Shown here: one piece after another, positions 53,994 to 62,819 of the stretch
Layout: each line of letters opens with the position of its first letter
Position numbering within the stretch: position 1 is the stretch's first letter
From: Sphaerisporangium sp040683095
GTDB lineage: Bacteria > Actinomycetota > Actinomycetes > Streptosporangiales > Streptosporangiaceae
Length of the DNA stretch: 64,000 bases
NCBI RefSeq assembly: GCF_040683095.1
Contig: NZ_JBFBCI010000009.1
Location: 124,001 to 188,000 of the forward strand
Direction of reading: 5' to 3'
The notes under the pieces: generated by a model
What the model was told of the DNA's origin: nothing
Database searches by the model: none
What the model saw: the letters and a program-made list of their open reading frames with translations, nothing else
Program-made: the position numbers and the translations under genes

Positions 53994-54033
53994 AGCTTCG
54001 ATCTGGCGCAGGCGCAACATTCACGTATCGTCG
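53994..54033 (+). repeat. 40-bp dispersed repeat, copy B
   Basis: Matches 47352-47391 at 37 of 40 bases in the same orientation (first 21 identical). It lies between the IS481 remnant and the promoter side of the methyltransferase-HEPN-NACHT operon. Confidence 0.75.
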
Positions 54034-54103
54034 CCACTGGAGGTCTCTCGCGGAGCGTCGCAGGCGATCGACGTCCAAAATCAGACAGTCAGACAAAGGC
54101 TCA

Positions 54104-54304
54104 TCAGGTGAAGATCGCTTCCTTTGCGGCCTTCGCCAAGCTTGCCTGGATGTGCCGGGGACCCTCGCCGACCATTACGCTCTTCCCCAGGAAGAGACCG
54201 AAATGGCGGACGCTGGCACGGAGGGAACAGCCGATGAACAACTGGTCCTCGACTTCGATCTCCTCGATGGGCACAGTCTTCAGGAAGCTGAAAGGCCGAG
54301 ACAA
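54104..54304 (-). CDS. Small unrecognised frame, possibly a gene fragment
   Basis: A minus-strand frame of about 66 codons (or about 76 if read from the upstream in-frame stop), with codon third positions mostly G or C as in real genes here. It encodes SRPFSFLKTVPIEEIEVEDQ, LFIGCSLRASVRHFGLFLGK and a basic tail. The only start is a TTG without a ribosome-binding site, so it may be the 3' remainder of a truncated gene. No family recognised. Confidence 0.35.
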   Translation of the reverse strand: MSRPFSFLKTVPIEEIEVEDQLFIGCSLRASVRHFGLFLGKSVMVGEGPRHIQASLAKAAKEAIFT

Positions 54305-54838
54305 GCTAGGTAATTCGATAGTAGGGCAAATTCCTGCTTATCGTACTGGCGCGCACAGGGCCGACAGCGCGGTGGACCGGGTACCAGGGGGGTGCAGGCA
54401 CAAGCCCTCATAGGGCGGGATGGGCTCGATCAGCCGCGCCAGTGCGGTTGCGGACGCCTGACCCACCTGCTCAGACTAGCCAGTCAGCAGACAGGCATCG
54501 GCATGCAGGGCTCGTAGGCGCAGCGGGTTCCAGGTGGGCCGATCTGATCCGCATACAAGGCCGCGTTCGCCGACGATGTGAAAGCGACCGTTTTAGGCGC
54601 CACCAGGGTCACCTGCTCGTGCTCGACGGCGCGTCACTCCCATCGACTGCGTGCCCGACGTGCAGCCGTACCACTCGGTCCAAGCGCCAATTACGAATTG
54701 GCTCGGCATTAATTCTGAATTACATCTGGACCACTCAGTCCATCGACAGGCGATTACTGGAATCGGCGGTTTCTTGACCAGGCCCGGCTCTTGGCAGATG
54801 CTTGGGCTTGTCCTGATCAGGCGGGGAGGGAACATCTC
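54305..54838. promoter_or_regulatory. AT-richer control region upstream of the methyltransferase/HEPN-NACHT operon
   Basis: No gene is supported. GCCAATT-ACG-AATTGGC (54686-54702) is a perfect inverted repeat. CCACTCGGTCCA (54671-54682) and CCACTCAGTCCA (54731-54742) are near-identical direct repeats 60 bases apart; the second lies within TGGAC-CACTCA-GTCCA, itself palindromic. Their position 100-170 bases ahead of the operon suggests regulated expression. The binding protein is unknown. Confidence 0.5.
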
Positions 54839-55588
54839 GTGCGTGACGATGTCACACGGGTGCACTACGAGCGTTTGGCTGACAAGTACGATGAGAACTG
54901 GGCGTACAGCCCAGAGTTCATTAGGTGGATGACCGGAGGTATTCAGGAGCGGTTGCGTCTCGACCCAGGCGATCGAGTGATCGACGTGGGGTGCGGAACG
55001 GGCCTGTACGCGCGTGGCTTGGCCGAACACGCGAGCACGGTGATCTGCGTCGATCCCTCCCAGGCCATGCTGGAGCAACTCCCTGCCGACGACCGACTGA
55101 TTCCACTGCATGCGGGCGCCGAAGACCTCGCCGAGAAGCGCATACAACTACCGCATGACGGCTACGACGCGATCCTGCTCAAAGAGGTGATTCACCATGT
55201 CGCCGATCCGTCGGCGGTCCTCGCCGGCATGATCCGGCTCCTGCTGCCGGGCGGGCGGATCCTCGTGGCCATGTTGCCGACGAGGATCGAATACCCGCTG
55301 TTCGACGCGGCCCTGAGACTCTTCCGCCAGCGGCAACCCGACCCCGAGGACATCGCCACCGCGATGCGCGACAGTGGCTTGGCCGCGGAACTCACCTACG
55401 ACGAGTTCCCGCTCGCCTTCACCGCCGACCGCTATATACGGATGGTCCGCAGCCGCTACATGTCGCTGCTGTCGAGCTTCGACGACACCGCACTCGAAGC
55501 CGGGATCGACGAGATCCGCCGCAGGCACCCCGGCCCCGAGCTGCGCTTCCCCGACAGGTTCGCCTTCGTGCTCGGGGCGAAGGAGTGA
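54839..55588 (+). CDS. Class I SAM-dependent methyltransferase, first gene of the HEPN-NACHT operon
   Basis: A 249-aa methyltransferase. Motif I is DRVIDVGCGTGLYARGLAEH near residues 40-59, post-I acidic residue in VICVDPSQAM, and motif IV-like YDAILLKEVIHHVAD. The C-terminal part (FDAALRLFRQRQPDPEDIAT) is specific to a subset of small-molecule or arsenite-like methyltransferases. The GTG start has GGGAGGG upstream. Its stop overlaps the GTG of the next gene (GTGA), so both are made together. It may modify a substrate guarded by the NTPase, or simply be a cargo gene. Confidence 0.88.
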   Translation: MRDDVTRVHYERLADKYDENWAYSPEFIRWMTGGIQERLRLDPGDRVIDVGCGTGLYARGLAEHASTVICVDPSQAMLEQLPADDRLIPLHAGAEDLAEKRIQLPHDGYDAILLKEVIHHVADPSAVLAGMIRLLLPGGRILVAMLPTRIEYPLFDAALRLFRQRQPDPEDIATAMRDSGLAAELTYDEFPLAFTADRYIRMVRSRYMSLLSSFDDTALEAGIDEIRRRHPGPELRFPDRFAFVLGAKE

Positions 55589-58235
55589 GCTTCGAGCTCG
55601 ACACTCGCCTACGACGGTTACGCAACGAGCTCGATGACCACTCCCGAGTCGCCCGCCATCTGGGGCTGGACTTCGAACGTCCGATCAAGTCTCTCGGCGA
55701 CGGCTACCCAGAGAACGCGATCGCACTGGTCGGCAAAATCACCGAGCGGATCCTCAAGCAACTGTGGCGCCACCACAACGTCCCCGGCGATCCGGGCGGG
55801 AAATCGCTCAACGAGCTGATCAAGGGCGCACAGCCCTATATACGCAGCGGGGTTGTCCTGGACGCCCTGCGCGACATTCAGCGGCTGCGCAACCGGTCCA
55901 CCCATGACGGTTACGAGATCGCCGACGAGGACGGGCTCACTGCGGTCCGGCGGCTGCTGGATGTGCTGGCCTGGTTCAGCAGCACCGGCAGCGGCATCCT
56001 GAGTGGGGACATGCCCAAGCTCGCCCCTGATGTGGCGGCCAAGGCCGAGTTCCTTGCCGGGCTGTACCTCACGCTCGGCTATAGGCCGGTGAAGCGGTTT
56101 GAGCTGTCCCGCAACACGGTCTATCAGCTGTTCTTCCGAGAGCGTGGCCTGCGCGGCGAGTACGTTGAACTGCTGCTCAGCAAGAACATCGACGACGTGG
56201 TCCAGGTGCTCAACTCCTCCGGCGGGCAACTGCTCCAGACCAAGCTCCCGAAACTCACCCGATTCCTGATCCTTGAGGAAAACGGCATCCAGCAGGCCCC
56301 GGGACCGCTGGGTGAGGACTATCGAGTCCTCACCTACGACCGATTCATGGACGCGTTCATCGATATCGATCGATATCTGGCCGACGTCATCGGGACGTAT
56401 CCGGGGCTGGCCGCCAACGGTCGGCTGAGGCTGTCCGGGGATCTCCTCACCACCGACCAGCACACCGGTGAACAGCGAGTTTCCCAGGTTGGCTCGGCTG
56501 ACGAGCTGCTGGACCAGGTTGCCGAGGTGGGCGGGAATGTGCTGATCGTCGGCCGGTCGGGCAGCGGCAAGACAACACTGCTCAAGCACCTGGTCGCGAG
56601 GTCGGCAATGGCCAGGCGGCGCCGCTACCGCTTCTACTTCGATATGAGCCTGAAGCAGCGCGAGGAGACATTCCGTGAGTTCGTCACCCGCGTGCTCGCG
56701 CCGTACATGGAGGTGGAGAACACCTACGTCTTCGAGGTGTTCCACTACTTCGCGCGCTCCGGCTCGGTGCTGTGCGCCCTCGACGCGATCGATGAGGCGG
56801 TGCTGTCGGTGACCCAGGCCGGTTTCCTGGATCTATTCGCCGAGCTCGCCCAGGTGCTGACGGCCGAGTCGGCGGTCATCACCTCCTCACGGGTGTCTTT
56901 CCTGGAGGACTCTCCGCAGGCGCGTCGGCTGCTGGACGGCACCGCCCTGGTGTCGGAGAAGCTGGTCCAGCAGCTCCACGCTCAGGGCGTGAACCCGCTC
57001 CAGGTACCGCGTTTCTCCGCGCTGCGTCTGCACGATGCCGTCGCCACCGCCTCGCCCCTGGAGATGCACCTGGTCGGCGAAGTCGGCCATGCCCACCACG
57101 AGTTCTCTCATCTGACTGAGCTGGCCTGGACCCACACTGCCCAGGTCACAGCGGCCGCGAGGCTGGAGAATATGCTCCCCTCCCTGGTCGCGTACTTCGG
57201 TTCGGCCTTCCTGGTCGGCCAGACGATGTTCACGTTCATCGATCTGGTCAACGACCTGGGGATCGATCTGTTCGAGGGCGGACGGCTGACCTTCGAGGCG
57301 TTGCGGCTCCGCGCTCTTTTCCGGCCCGCGGGCCCGTCCGCGGTGGCCTTCGTCCACTCGGCGTATCAGGAGCTGCTGGCTGCTGAATACCTCCGGGACC
57401 CGCACATCGCGAACTCGCGCTGGAGTCCCGTTCCCTCCCGCGGCTCACCGAGCAGGTGCGGGAATTCCTGCACCGGCGTTCCCGCCAGCCCGCGCCTTCT
57501 GCTGGTGAGGGGTGCGTTCTGCCTGCGGGGGTCTATCTGGTCGGGCCGAGTCATCATCTGATGCTGCGCCGCATCGATCGGCCGATCCGTTTCGACCGTT
57601 TCCCTGTCACGGTCGCCCGTTACAACCGCTTCCTGGAGGCGGTCCGCCAGGACGGCTCACGCCAGTGGGATCACCCGGACCAGCCGGCCGAGATCTCCCA
57701 CGAGCCGTGGCAGGACCGGCTGCGGATCCCGGACTACTTCACCGACCCGGCCTACCAGAACTATCCGGCGGTGTGCGTCGGCTACTGGAGCGCGTATGCC
57801 TTCGCCCGCTACGAGGGCAAGCGCCTGCCCACCTCTCTGGAATGGGAGGCCGCGGCACGGGGCACCGACGGGCGGCTGTTCCCCTGGGGCGACGACATCG
57901 ACCTGAACATCGTCAGCTGCGCAGACTCCTGGAGCGGCCGGAAATTGATCACCTACGAGGCGTGGCGGGAGGAACTCGACCGCGGCCGTCTGGCGGAGGC
58001 GATGCCCGGCCCGGTCGACGCTCACCCTGGCAACATCTCCCCGTACGGCCTTCGCGAGATGGCCGGCAACGTATGGGAGATCACGGCAACGATGCTGGAC
58101 CACCGCGACGAGGTCGTCATCTGCGGTGGTTCCTACGACAACCCGTACCGGGCCGTGCAAGCCTCTTCAAAAGGGCTCGCGCGCCGGAACGGCCGCAGCA
58201 ACGTGATCGGCTTTCGATGTGTTGAGGATGCGTGA
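55585..58235 (+). pseudogene. HEPN - NACHT NTPase - FGE-like fusion, split by one apparent frameshift
   Basis: Read as one gene of about 883 aa with a one-base deletion near 57400. Frame 1 (55585-57561) has an N-terminal helical HEPN-like domain with R102-N-R-S-T-H107, matching the Rx4-6H RNase motif. A middle domain of unknown type (about 150-310) follows, then a NACHT module with Walker A G323-RSGSG-K329-T and Walker B LCALD400-AID403-E404. Past AAEYLRDP the frame degenerates. The other frame continues smoothly (AHRELALESRSLPRLTEQVR) into an FGE/SUMF1 domain (RLPTSLEWEAAARG, FPWGD, SPYGLREMAGNVWEIT, VICGGSYDNP). The usual FGE catalytic Cys pair is not evident. Sequencing error, programmed slippage or true mutation are all possible. 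Confidence 0.85.
57456..58235 (+). CDS. FGE/SUMF1-like domain part of the split NACHT protein
   Basis: If the frameshift is real, this frame could yield a separate 259-aa protein from its ATG at 57456. It holds the whole formylglycine-generating-enzyme-like domain: YLVGPSHHLMLRRIDRPIRF, FPVTVARYNRFLEAVRQDG, YPAVCVGYWSAYAFARYEGK, RLPTSLEWEAAARG, ISPYGLREMAGNVWEIT and IGFRCVEDA. In STAND-type conflict proteins such domains commonly sit at the C-terminus, probably as ligand-binding or diversifying modules rather than sulfatase activators. No strong ribosome-binding site precedes the ATG, which favours the fusion reading. Its stop overlaps the next start. Confidence 0.8.
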   Translation: MREFLHRRSRQPAPSAGEGCVLPAGVYLVGPSHHLMLRRIDRPIRFDRFPVTVARYNRFLEAVRQDGSRQWDHPDQPAEISHEPWQDRLRIPDYFTDPAYQNYPAVCVGYWSAYAFARYEGKRLPTSLEWEAAARGTDGRLFPWGDDIDLNIVSCADSWSGRKLITYEAWREELDRGRLAEAMPGPVDAHPGNISPYGLREMAGNVWEITATMLDHRDEVVICGGSYDNPYRAVQASSKGLARRNGRSNVIGFRCVEDA

Positions 58236-58519
58236 TGAATGGCGAGCCGAACTCCACACCCGGCGGTCAGCGGTTCGGGTACATCGCCGAACGCATGCCG
58301 CACGGCAGCGGCTATACCGGGCGGCTGAGCACCTACGTCGTCCATGACGCCGAATCCGGCACCGACCACACCTTCATGTACGCCGACATCGTGACCGAGG
58401 GATTCCGCACCCTCCACGTCGGGGAACGGGTCAGGTTCCTGGTCGACCTGGAAGAGCCCGACCGGGCACGCTACATCATCCGTCTCGACATGCCTGAGGT
58501 GGAGGACTACTACCGGTGA
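58232..58519 (+). CDS. Small cold-shock-domain-like (OB-fold) protein
   Basis: A 95-aa protein starting inside the end of the FGE-like frame (ATGA overlap). The stretch FMYADIVTEGFRTLHVGERV, then RFLVDLEEPDRARYIIRL, closely follows the second half of bacterial cold-shock domains (the F-x-H-x-S-A-I, G-F-R-x-L, G-x-x-V-x-F pattern). GYIAERMPHGSGYTGRLSTY would be its first strands. The aromatic RNP1 motif KGFGF/FVHF is changed. An RNA- or nucleotide-binding accessory to the HEPN-NACHT protein is a reasonable guess. Confidence 0.75.
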   Translation: MMNGEPNSTPGGQRFGYIAERMPHGSGYTGRLSTYVVHDAESGTDHTFMYADIVTEGFRTLHVGERVRFLVDLEEPDRARYIIRLDMPEVEDYYR

Positions 58520-59730
58520 GCCGTCTGGAACGGCAAGTCCTGATCGCGGTTTATCCCGCCCGCTTCCCCGCCACTCCAACGTGGGAATCCGGGCCGTTGA
58601 TCCTCCAGCACGGGTACGTCCGCTCCACGGCCGAGGCACGCAGCCAGTACTACAGCGCCAAGGCCGCGCGCATCCTGTACGGCGATGCCGAACACCCGCA
58701 GCGCTGGCACGACACCACCTGCCGGGTCGTCGGTGATGTGGAAGTCACCGGTGTGGAAGCCCTCCAGGCGAGGTTCCCGGACGCCCGCGGGCTGGTTGCC
58801 ATCCATCTGCGGCCCAGGACCGGAACTCTGATCCCGCTCCTACGAGGATTGGCCGGACGCAGGGGCGCGCCGCCCATCGGCTTCGACCCACAGGTGATCC
58901 TGGACGGGCAAGCGGTGATCGAGCTGGATGCACGTCCTTTCACGGTCTCATTCGTGACCGCAACCAGGCAGGGGCTCCCTCGCCTGTATCTCCAGCCCCG
59001 CTATTGGCGCTGGACCTCCACCAACCAATGGCTGTGGAGCCTGGGCTCGCGCAGCACGTTCGCCGACTATCCACCCGACCCCAGAAACCTCGAACCGCGT
59101 GACGACGAGGTCATCCGGCTTTCCAGCGATTGGCATGCGGTCGTGCTCCGCGACGGCATGGCCATTGTCGGCATCCGACCCGATCACGGGCCGCAGGACC
59201 CGTTCTTCGGCTACGCGGAGGTGTATCTGCGGTCCATCTACCTCGACGCCATTCTTCTAGGGCTGCTGCAACAACAAGTGATCACCAGCTTGGAAGAGCG
59301 CGCGGTCGCTGTGCTCGACTCTCCGTTGAAAACGGCGATGCCCGATCTCGAACGCCAGGTCAACACCTTCCGCAGGCAGCTGTGGGCGCAGCACCTGACC
59401 CCACATGGGGTGCCCAACCGGCTGCTGTCCGCCTACCAGCGCCAGCACATGCTCACCGGACGCTACGAGCAGATCATTTCGGACATCGGTGACTTCAACC
59501 GCCTCATCCGGGAGGAAGAGAGCCGCTACGTCAACAGCGCCATCGTGGTGTTCACCCTCGTCACCGTGCCCGCCGGGATCGCCCTGGCGCTTCTGCAGGT
59601 CGTAGAGACGGACAATCCCTGGTTGTACGCCACCGTGGCGATTGCCTGCGTCATCCTCGTTGGGCTTCTGCTGTCCACCCGATCGGCCCGCACGGCTCTG
59701 CAAGCGCTACGACGCCGGTTCACCCCATAA
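58516..59730 (+). CDS. Two-TM membrane protein, last gene of the HEPN-NACHT operon
   Basis: A 404-aa protein whose GTG start overlaps the previous stop (GTGA). The first about 260 residues form a soluble domain I do not recognise (LIAVYPARFPATPTWESGPL, ITSLEERAVAVLDSPLKTAM). A helical, probably coiled-coil segment follows (about 270-335, RYEQIISDIGDFNRLIREEE). Two membrane helices lie at the C-terminus (AIVVFTLVTVPAGIALALLQ and ATVAIACVILVGLLLS). The layout recalls CorA-like or other 2-TM effectors that permeabilise membranes. This role is inference from architecture and operon position. Confidence 0.82.
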   Translation: MSRLERQVLIAVYPARFPATPTWESGPLILQHGYVRSTAEARSQYYSAKAARILYGDAEHPQRWHDTTCRVVGDVEVTGVEALQARFPDARGLVAIHLRPRTGTLIPLLRGLAGRRGAPPIGFDPQVILDGQAVIELDARPFTVSFVTATRQGLPRLYLQPRYWRWTSTNQWLWSLGSRSTFADYPPDPRNLEPRDDEVIRLSSDWHAVVLRDGMAIVGIRPDHGPQDPFFGYAEVYLRSIYLDAILLGLLQQQVITSLEERAVAVLDSPLKTAMPDLERQVNTFRRQLWAQHLTPHGVPNRLLSAYQRQHMLTGRYEQIISDIGDFNRLIREEESRYVNSAIVVFTLVTVPAGIALALLQVVETDNPWLYATVAIACVILVGLLLSTRSARTALQALRRRFTP

Positions 59731-59870
59731 GGGTGAACCGGCCTTACCTCCAGCCAGTCGAAGCCGCCGTGGGCGGATCGCGCTGCCCTGTCCGTGCTGG
59801 CCCGGGGACTGGCGAATGCGGTCTTGATCCAGAAGCAGGCACTGGAGAAGCTGCTGAAAAGCGGACTGGT

Positions 59871-61226
59871 TCACGTGGTGAGCTCAAGGAAGTCCCGGAC
59901 GATCGGCACTTTCCGGTGCACGGCCAGCTTCTCCCGCAGCCCGGCCAGCGTTGCCGTGGACCGCGCCGAATCGACCCCGCCCAGGCAGCGGACCGCATGC
60001 TCAGCGACTGCGACTGCCTGATCCAGATCGCGGAGCGCCAGATGCGCGTCCGCGGCCCGGGCCAGGTAGATGGCATGCGTACGGGGGTACTGCTCGTCAC
60101 CGGCGTAGTTCGCATCAATGGCGGCCTTGAAGCGCGCGATGGCCTCGCGGGGGTCACCAAGCTCCAGAGCTGACGAGCCGGCGATCATTTCGACCTCGCC
60201 CAGATCAACCCAGTACAGGTAGGGCGGGTCATCGGGATGAGCATCCATCCCGAGAAGGTCGCGAGCTTCGTGGAGGGCTCGGGCGCACGCTTGCCGGGCG
60301 CCGGTCTTCGAGTAGGAGCGAGCGGCTCGAGCGGCCAGCATCGCGCGGAAGCGCGGCGTCGCCTTGTTCTTCGTCTGAACCTGCGCGGCCTCTAGGAGCG
60401 AGGCCGCATCCCGAGGATCGCCCGCGGTGTAATGCTGAATGGCCCGGAACGACAGAGCGTACGCACCCGTCAGCGCGTCGCCGGCCGTTGCGGAGGCTCG
60501 TAGCGATGCGTCGAAGTAGCGCTCGGCCTGTGCGTGGAATCCGTCGTCGAAGTGCACCCATGCGCAGCAGCGAGCTGCTTCCGCGGCGGCGGCGTACAGT
60601 CCCCGGCCGGTTGTCTCGTCGAAGCGGGCTTCTTTGAGCAGTCCGACGATGAAGTTGAACTCGGCGATCGCCAGGTCGCGGAGCTGTGAGCTGCCCAAGG
60701 CGTCATCGAGATGGCGGAGGTGGTCGAGCCGGCGTTCCAGGTGATCCACCATCGCCGGAGTGACCTGACGACGGCCAGTAGAGGTCGGCCTGGTCATCGC
60801 GTCTACGGCATCCTGCCAGCCATTGACCGAGGCTCCCAACGCCGCCGACGTCATGGTCAGGAACTTACGCCGGTCCACGAGGCCTCCCACAGCGAGATCG
60901 GTCAGCACCTCCACGGTAGCTGTCTGATCGCCATAGGTGTGAGCCCCATTCGAGCCGTCGCATGCGGTGGCCAACCATTCTGGCCACGGCATCGTCTTCA
61001 GGACGGAAATCGGTACACCGTGGAGCACGGCCATTGCCTGCTGGGCTGAGGGTTCAGGTACCGCCTGTCCCGATTCCCACCGGTAGATCTTCTGCCGTTG
61101 GTGCGCCAGCGCCCCCAGACGGAGCGACCGATGGACTGCGTCGAGCTCACGGGCGTAGGCGGTCATCGAAAGACCGAGCTCGCCGCGCAGAATCGCCAGA
61201 GGATGCTTCCCGAGCGATCCCGTCAT
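59871..61226 (-). CDS. XRE-family regulator with TPR-like C-terminus
   Basis: A 451-aa regulator. The N-terminal HTH is LAILRGELGLSMTAYARELD and IYRWESGQAVPEPSAQQAMA (residues 9-62). A linker contains RRKFLTMTSAALGASVNGW. The C-terminal half is made of helical TPR-like repeats (ASLRASATAGDALTGAYALS, GDPREAIARFKAAIDANYAG). This architecture is common in streptomycete-type regulators of specialised metabolism. Start at 61226 is supported by AGGGAG upstream; longer frames are not. It diverges from the HIT/dioxygenase cassette and is its likely regulator. Confidence 0.9.
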   Translation of the reverse strand: MTGSLGKHPLAILRGELGLSMTAYARELDAVHRSLRLGALAHQRQKIYRWESGQAVPEPSAQQAMAVLHGVPISVLKTMPWPEWLATACDGSNGAHTYGDQTATVEVLTDLAVGGLVDRRKFLTMTSAALGASVNGWQDAVDAMTRPTSTGRRQVTPAMVDHLERRLDHLRHLDDALGSSQLRDLAIAEFNFIVGLLKEARFDETTGRGLYAAAAEAARCCAWVHFDDGFHAQAERYFDASLRASATAGDALTGAYALSFRAIQHYTAGDPRDAASLLEAAQVQTKNKATPRFRAMLAARAARSYSKTGARQACARALHEARDLLGMDAHPDDPPYLYWVDLGEVEMIAGSSALELGDPREAIARFKAAIDANYAGDEQYPRTHAIYLARAADAHLALRDLDQAVAVAEHAVRCLGGVDSARSTATLAGLREKLAVHRKVPIVRDFLELTT

Positions 61227-61479
61227 GAGGCTGCTCCCTGGTGTGAATGCCGACGGATCAACCATCTCGCACCAGGCCCACCCCGCCCAGCTGCTTTGAC
61301 GCAAGAGACTACGCGTGGTCGGCGAGAGACTACAGCCATTCTCTGGCAGCTCCGCGGTCTCCGGGTTTTCATAGCCAGCAGTGCGACCGAAGGAAGACGA
61401 GCGCCAGCGCAACGGTACGTTCCGAGCGTCCGTGGCGCGTTCTATCTGACCCATTCAAGGAAGGGTGTCCCTTTACGCC

Positions 61480-61995
61480 ATGGCACTGAGCCTCGACCCT
61501 CGCTGGCTGTCTCGATACACGGCGCAAGGCCTGGTCGAGGACGCTCAGTTCCCCTGTGTCTTCTGCGCCATCATCAACGGGGAGGTCGAAAGTCACGTCA
61601 TTGCGGAGACTGCGAACACCTTGTGCTTTTTGGACCACCTGCCGGCAACGTACGGACACACACTGGTCATCCCCAAGCAGCATTGCCGGGACCTATTCGA
61701 TATCTCGGACGATTCCTTTCAGTCGGTCATGGCGACCGCGAAGCAGGTGGCGAACGCCCTGCGCATGACGTGTTCGGCATCCGGCGTCAACCTTGTGCAT
61801 GCCAGCGGTCTGGCCGCCCATCAGACCGTGTTCCACTTCCACATGCATGTCGTGCCGCGCTACGACGGCGATTCGATCGTTGTTTTTCCTCGGCTGGCTG
61901 ATCCCGCCCGAAAGCACGAGGTAGCACAGCGCCTGCGCGCAGCGCTCCTTGACCAGTTACCACCCACTGGACCAGCAGAAAGCAGCGCACCGTGA
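61480..61995 (+). CDS. HIT-family nucleotide hydrolase/transferase
   Basis: A 171-aa HIT protein. FPCVFCAIINGEVESHVIAE is the N-terminal strand with a CxxC metal site. HTLVIPKQHCRDLFDIS follows, and the catalytic triad is in VFHFHMHVVPRY (HxHxH). HIT enzymes cleave nucleoside phosphoramidates and dinucleotides. An upstream GTG at 61465 is possible. Its stop overlaps the dioxygenase start (GTGA), so the two are coupled. Confidence 0.93.
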   Translation: MALSLDPRWLSRYTAQGLVEDAQFPCVFCAIINGEVESHVIAETANTLCFLDHLPATYGHTLVIPKQHCRDLFDISDDSFQSVMATAKQVANALRMTCSASGVNLVHASGLAAHQTVFHFHMHVVPRYDGDSIVVFPRLADPARKHEVAQRLRAALLDQLPPTGPAESSAP

Positions 61996-62819
61996 CAATT
62001 TCACACGACGCCGCCATCGCCCAGTTCACCGAGCAGGGCTTTGTGCTCATCAAACAGGCAGTACCCGATGCCGTCGTCAAGATATTGGACAATGCCGTCC
62101 TGCAGCTCACCGACGACCGGGCCCCGGACCTGACGCACAGCTCGTTCAATACGAACCGCGCCCTGACGCAGGTGCGCAACGCAGCGAACATCATCGCCGA
62201 GTACCAGCTGCTTTTCGGGTGCCGCGACTTGATGTCAGTCCCATACCGGATTCTCAACGGGTCGATCCAGGTCCTGGGCAGCGAGGTGCTGCGCCGGGAG
62301 GTCTACCAGCGGGCCCACGAGCCATGGCACCGCGACTCCGGGGCCTTCCTGGAGCGTCCGTACGACGAGGTGAACGGGCCGCTGCATCTCAAAGCGCAGG
62401 TGTTCTTCACCGATACGCGGCCGAAGGACAGCGGCAATCTCGTGCTCATCCCCGGCTCCCACCGGTGGCCCGTGGACCACAAGGACGATGACTACTGGGA
62501 GTCGGCGAACGACGCTCTCGCTCAGGGCAGTGTCCCGGACGGCGCCCTGATCGTTCATGCGGAACCCGGCGACGCGGTCATCTTCGGCAACACCATGTGG
62601 CATGCCGTCCTGCCCAATCTGACCCAGGAGCGGCGCAGCGCGATCACCCGCTTCGGGCAGGCGTGGCTACGTCCGTATGACCACCACTGGGACCCGGCCA
62701 CCGCAGCCGACCACCTCTCCCCTGAAAACCGGCTGCTGCTGGGCTATTACTCGAACGAGGTCAATCCGGTGGACTTGTACAAAGAGGCCACGGCAACGCA
62801 CATCTGGGCTGCACAATGA
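61992..62819 (+). CDS. Phytanoyl-CoA dioxygenase-family (PhyH) Fe(II)/2OG enzyme
   Basis: A 275-aa non-heme iron oxygenase. FTEQGFVLIKQAVPDAVVKI is the usual start. The iron-binding HxD is in PWHRDSGAF. NLVLIPGSHRWPVDH is the family signature, and the distal His is in NTMWHAVLPN, with an Arg in AITRFGQAW for 2-oxoglutarate. Members hydroxylate or halogenate small molecules including natural-product intermediates. It is translationally coupled to both neighbours. Confidence 0.92.
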   Translation: MTISHDAAIAQFTEQGFVLIKQAVPDAVVKILDNAVLQLTDDRAPDLTHSSFNTNRALTQVRNAANIIAEYQLLFGCRDLMSVPYRILNGSIQVLGSEVLRREVYQRAHEPWHRDSGAFLERPYDEVNGPLHLKAQVFFTDTRPKDSGNLVLIPGSHRWPVDHKDDDYWESANDALAQGSVPDGALIVHAEPGDAVIFGNTMWHAVLPNLTQERRSAITRFGQAWLRPYDHHWDPATAADHLSPENRLLLGYYSNEVNPVDLYKEATATHIWAAQ

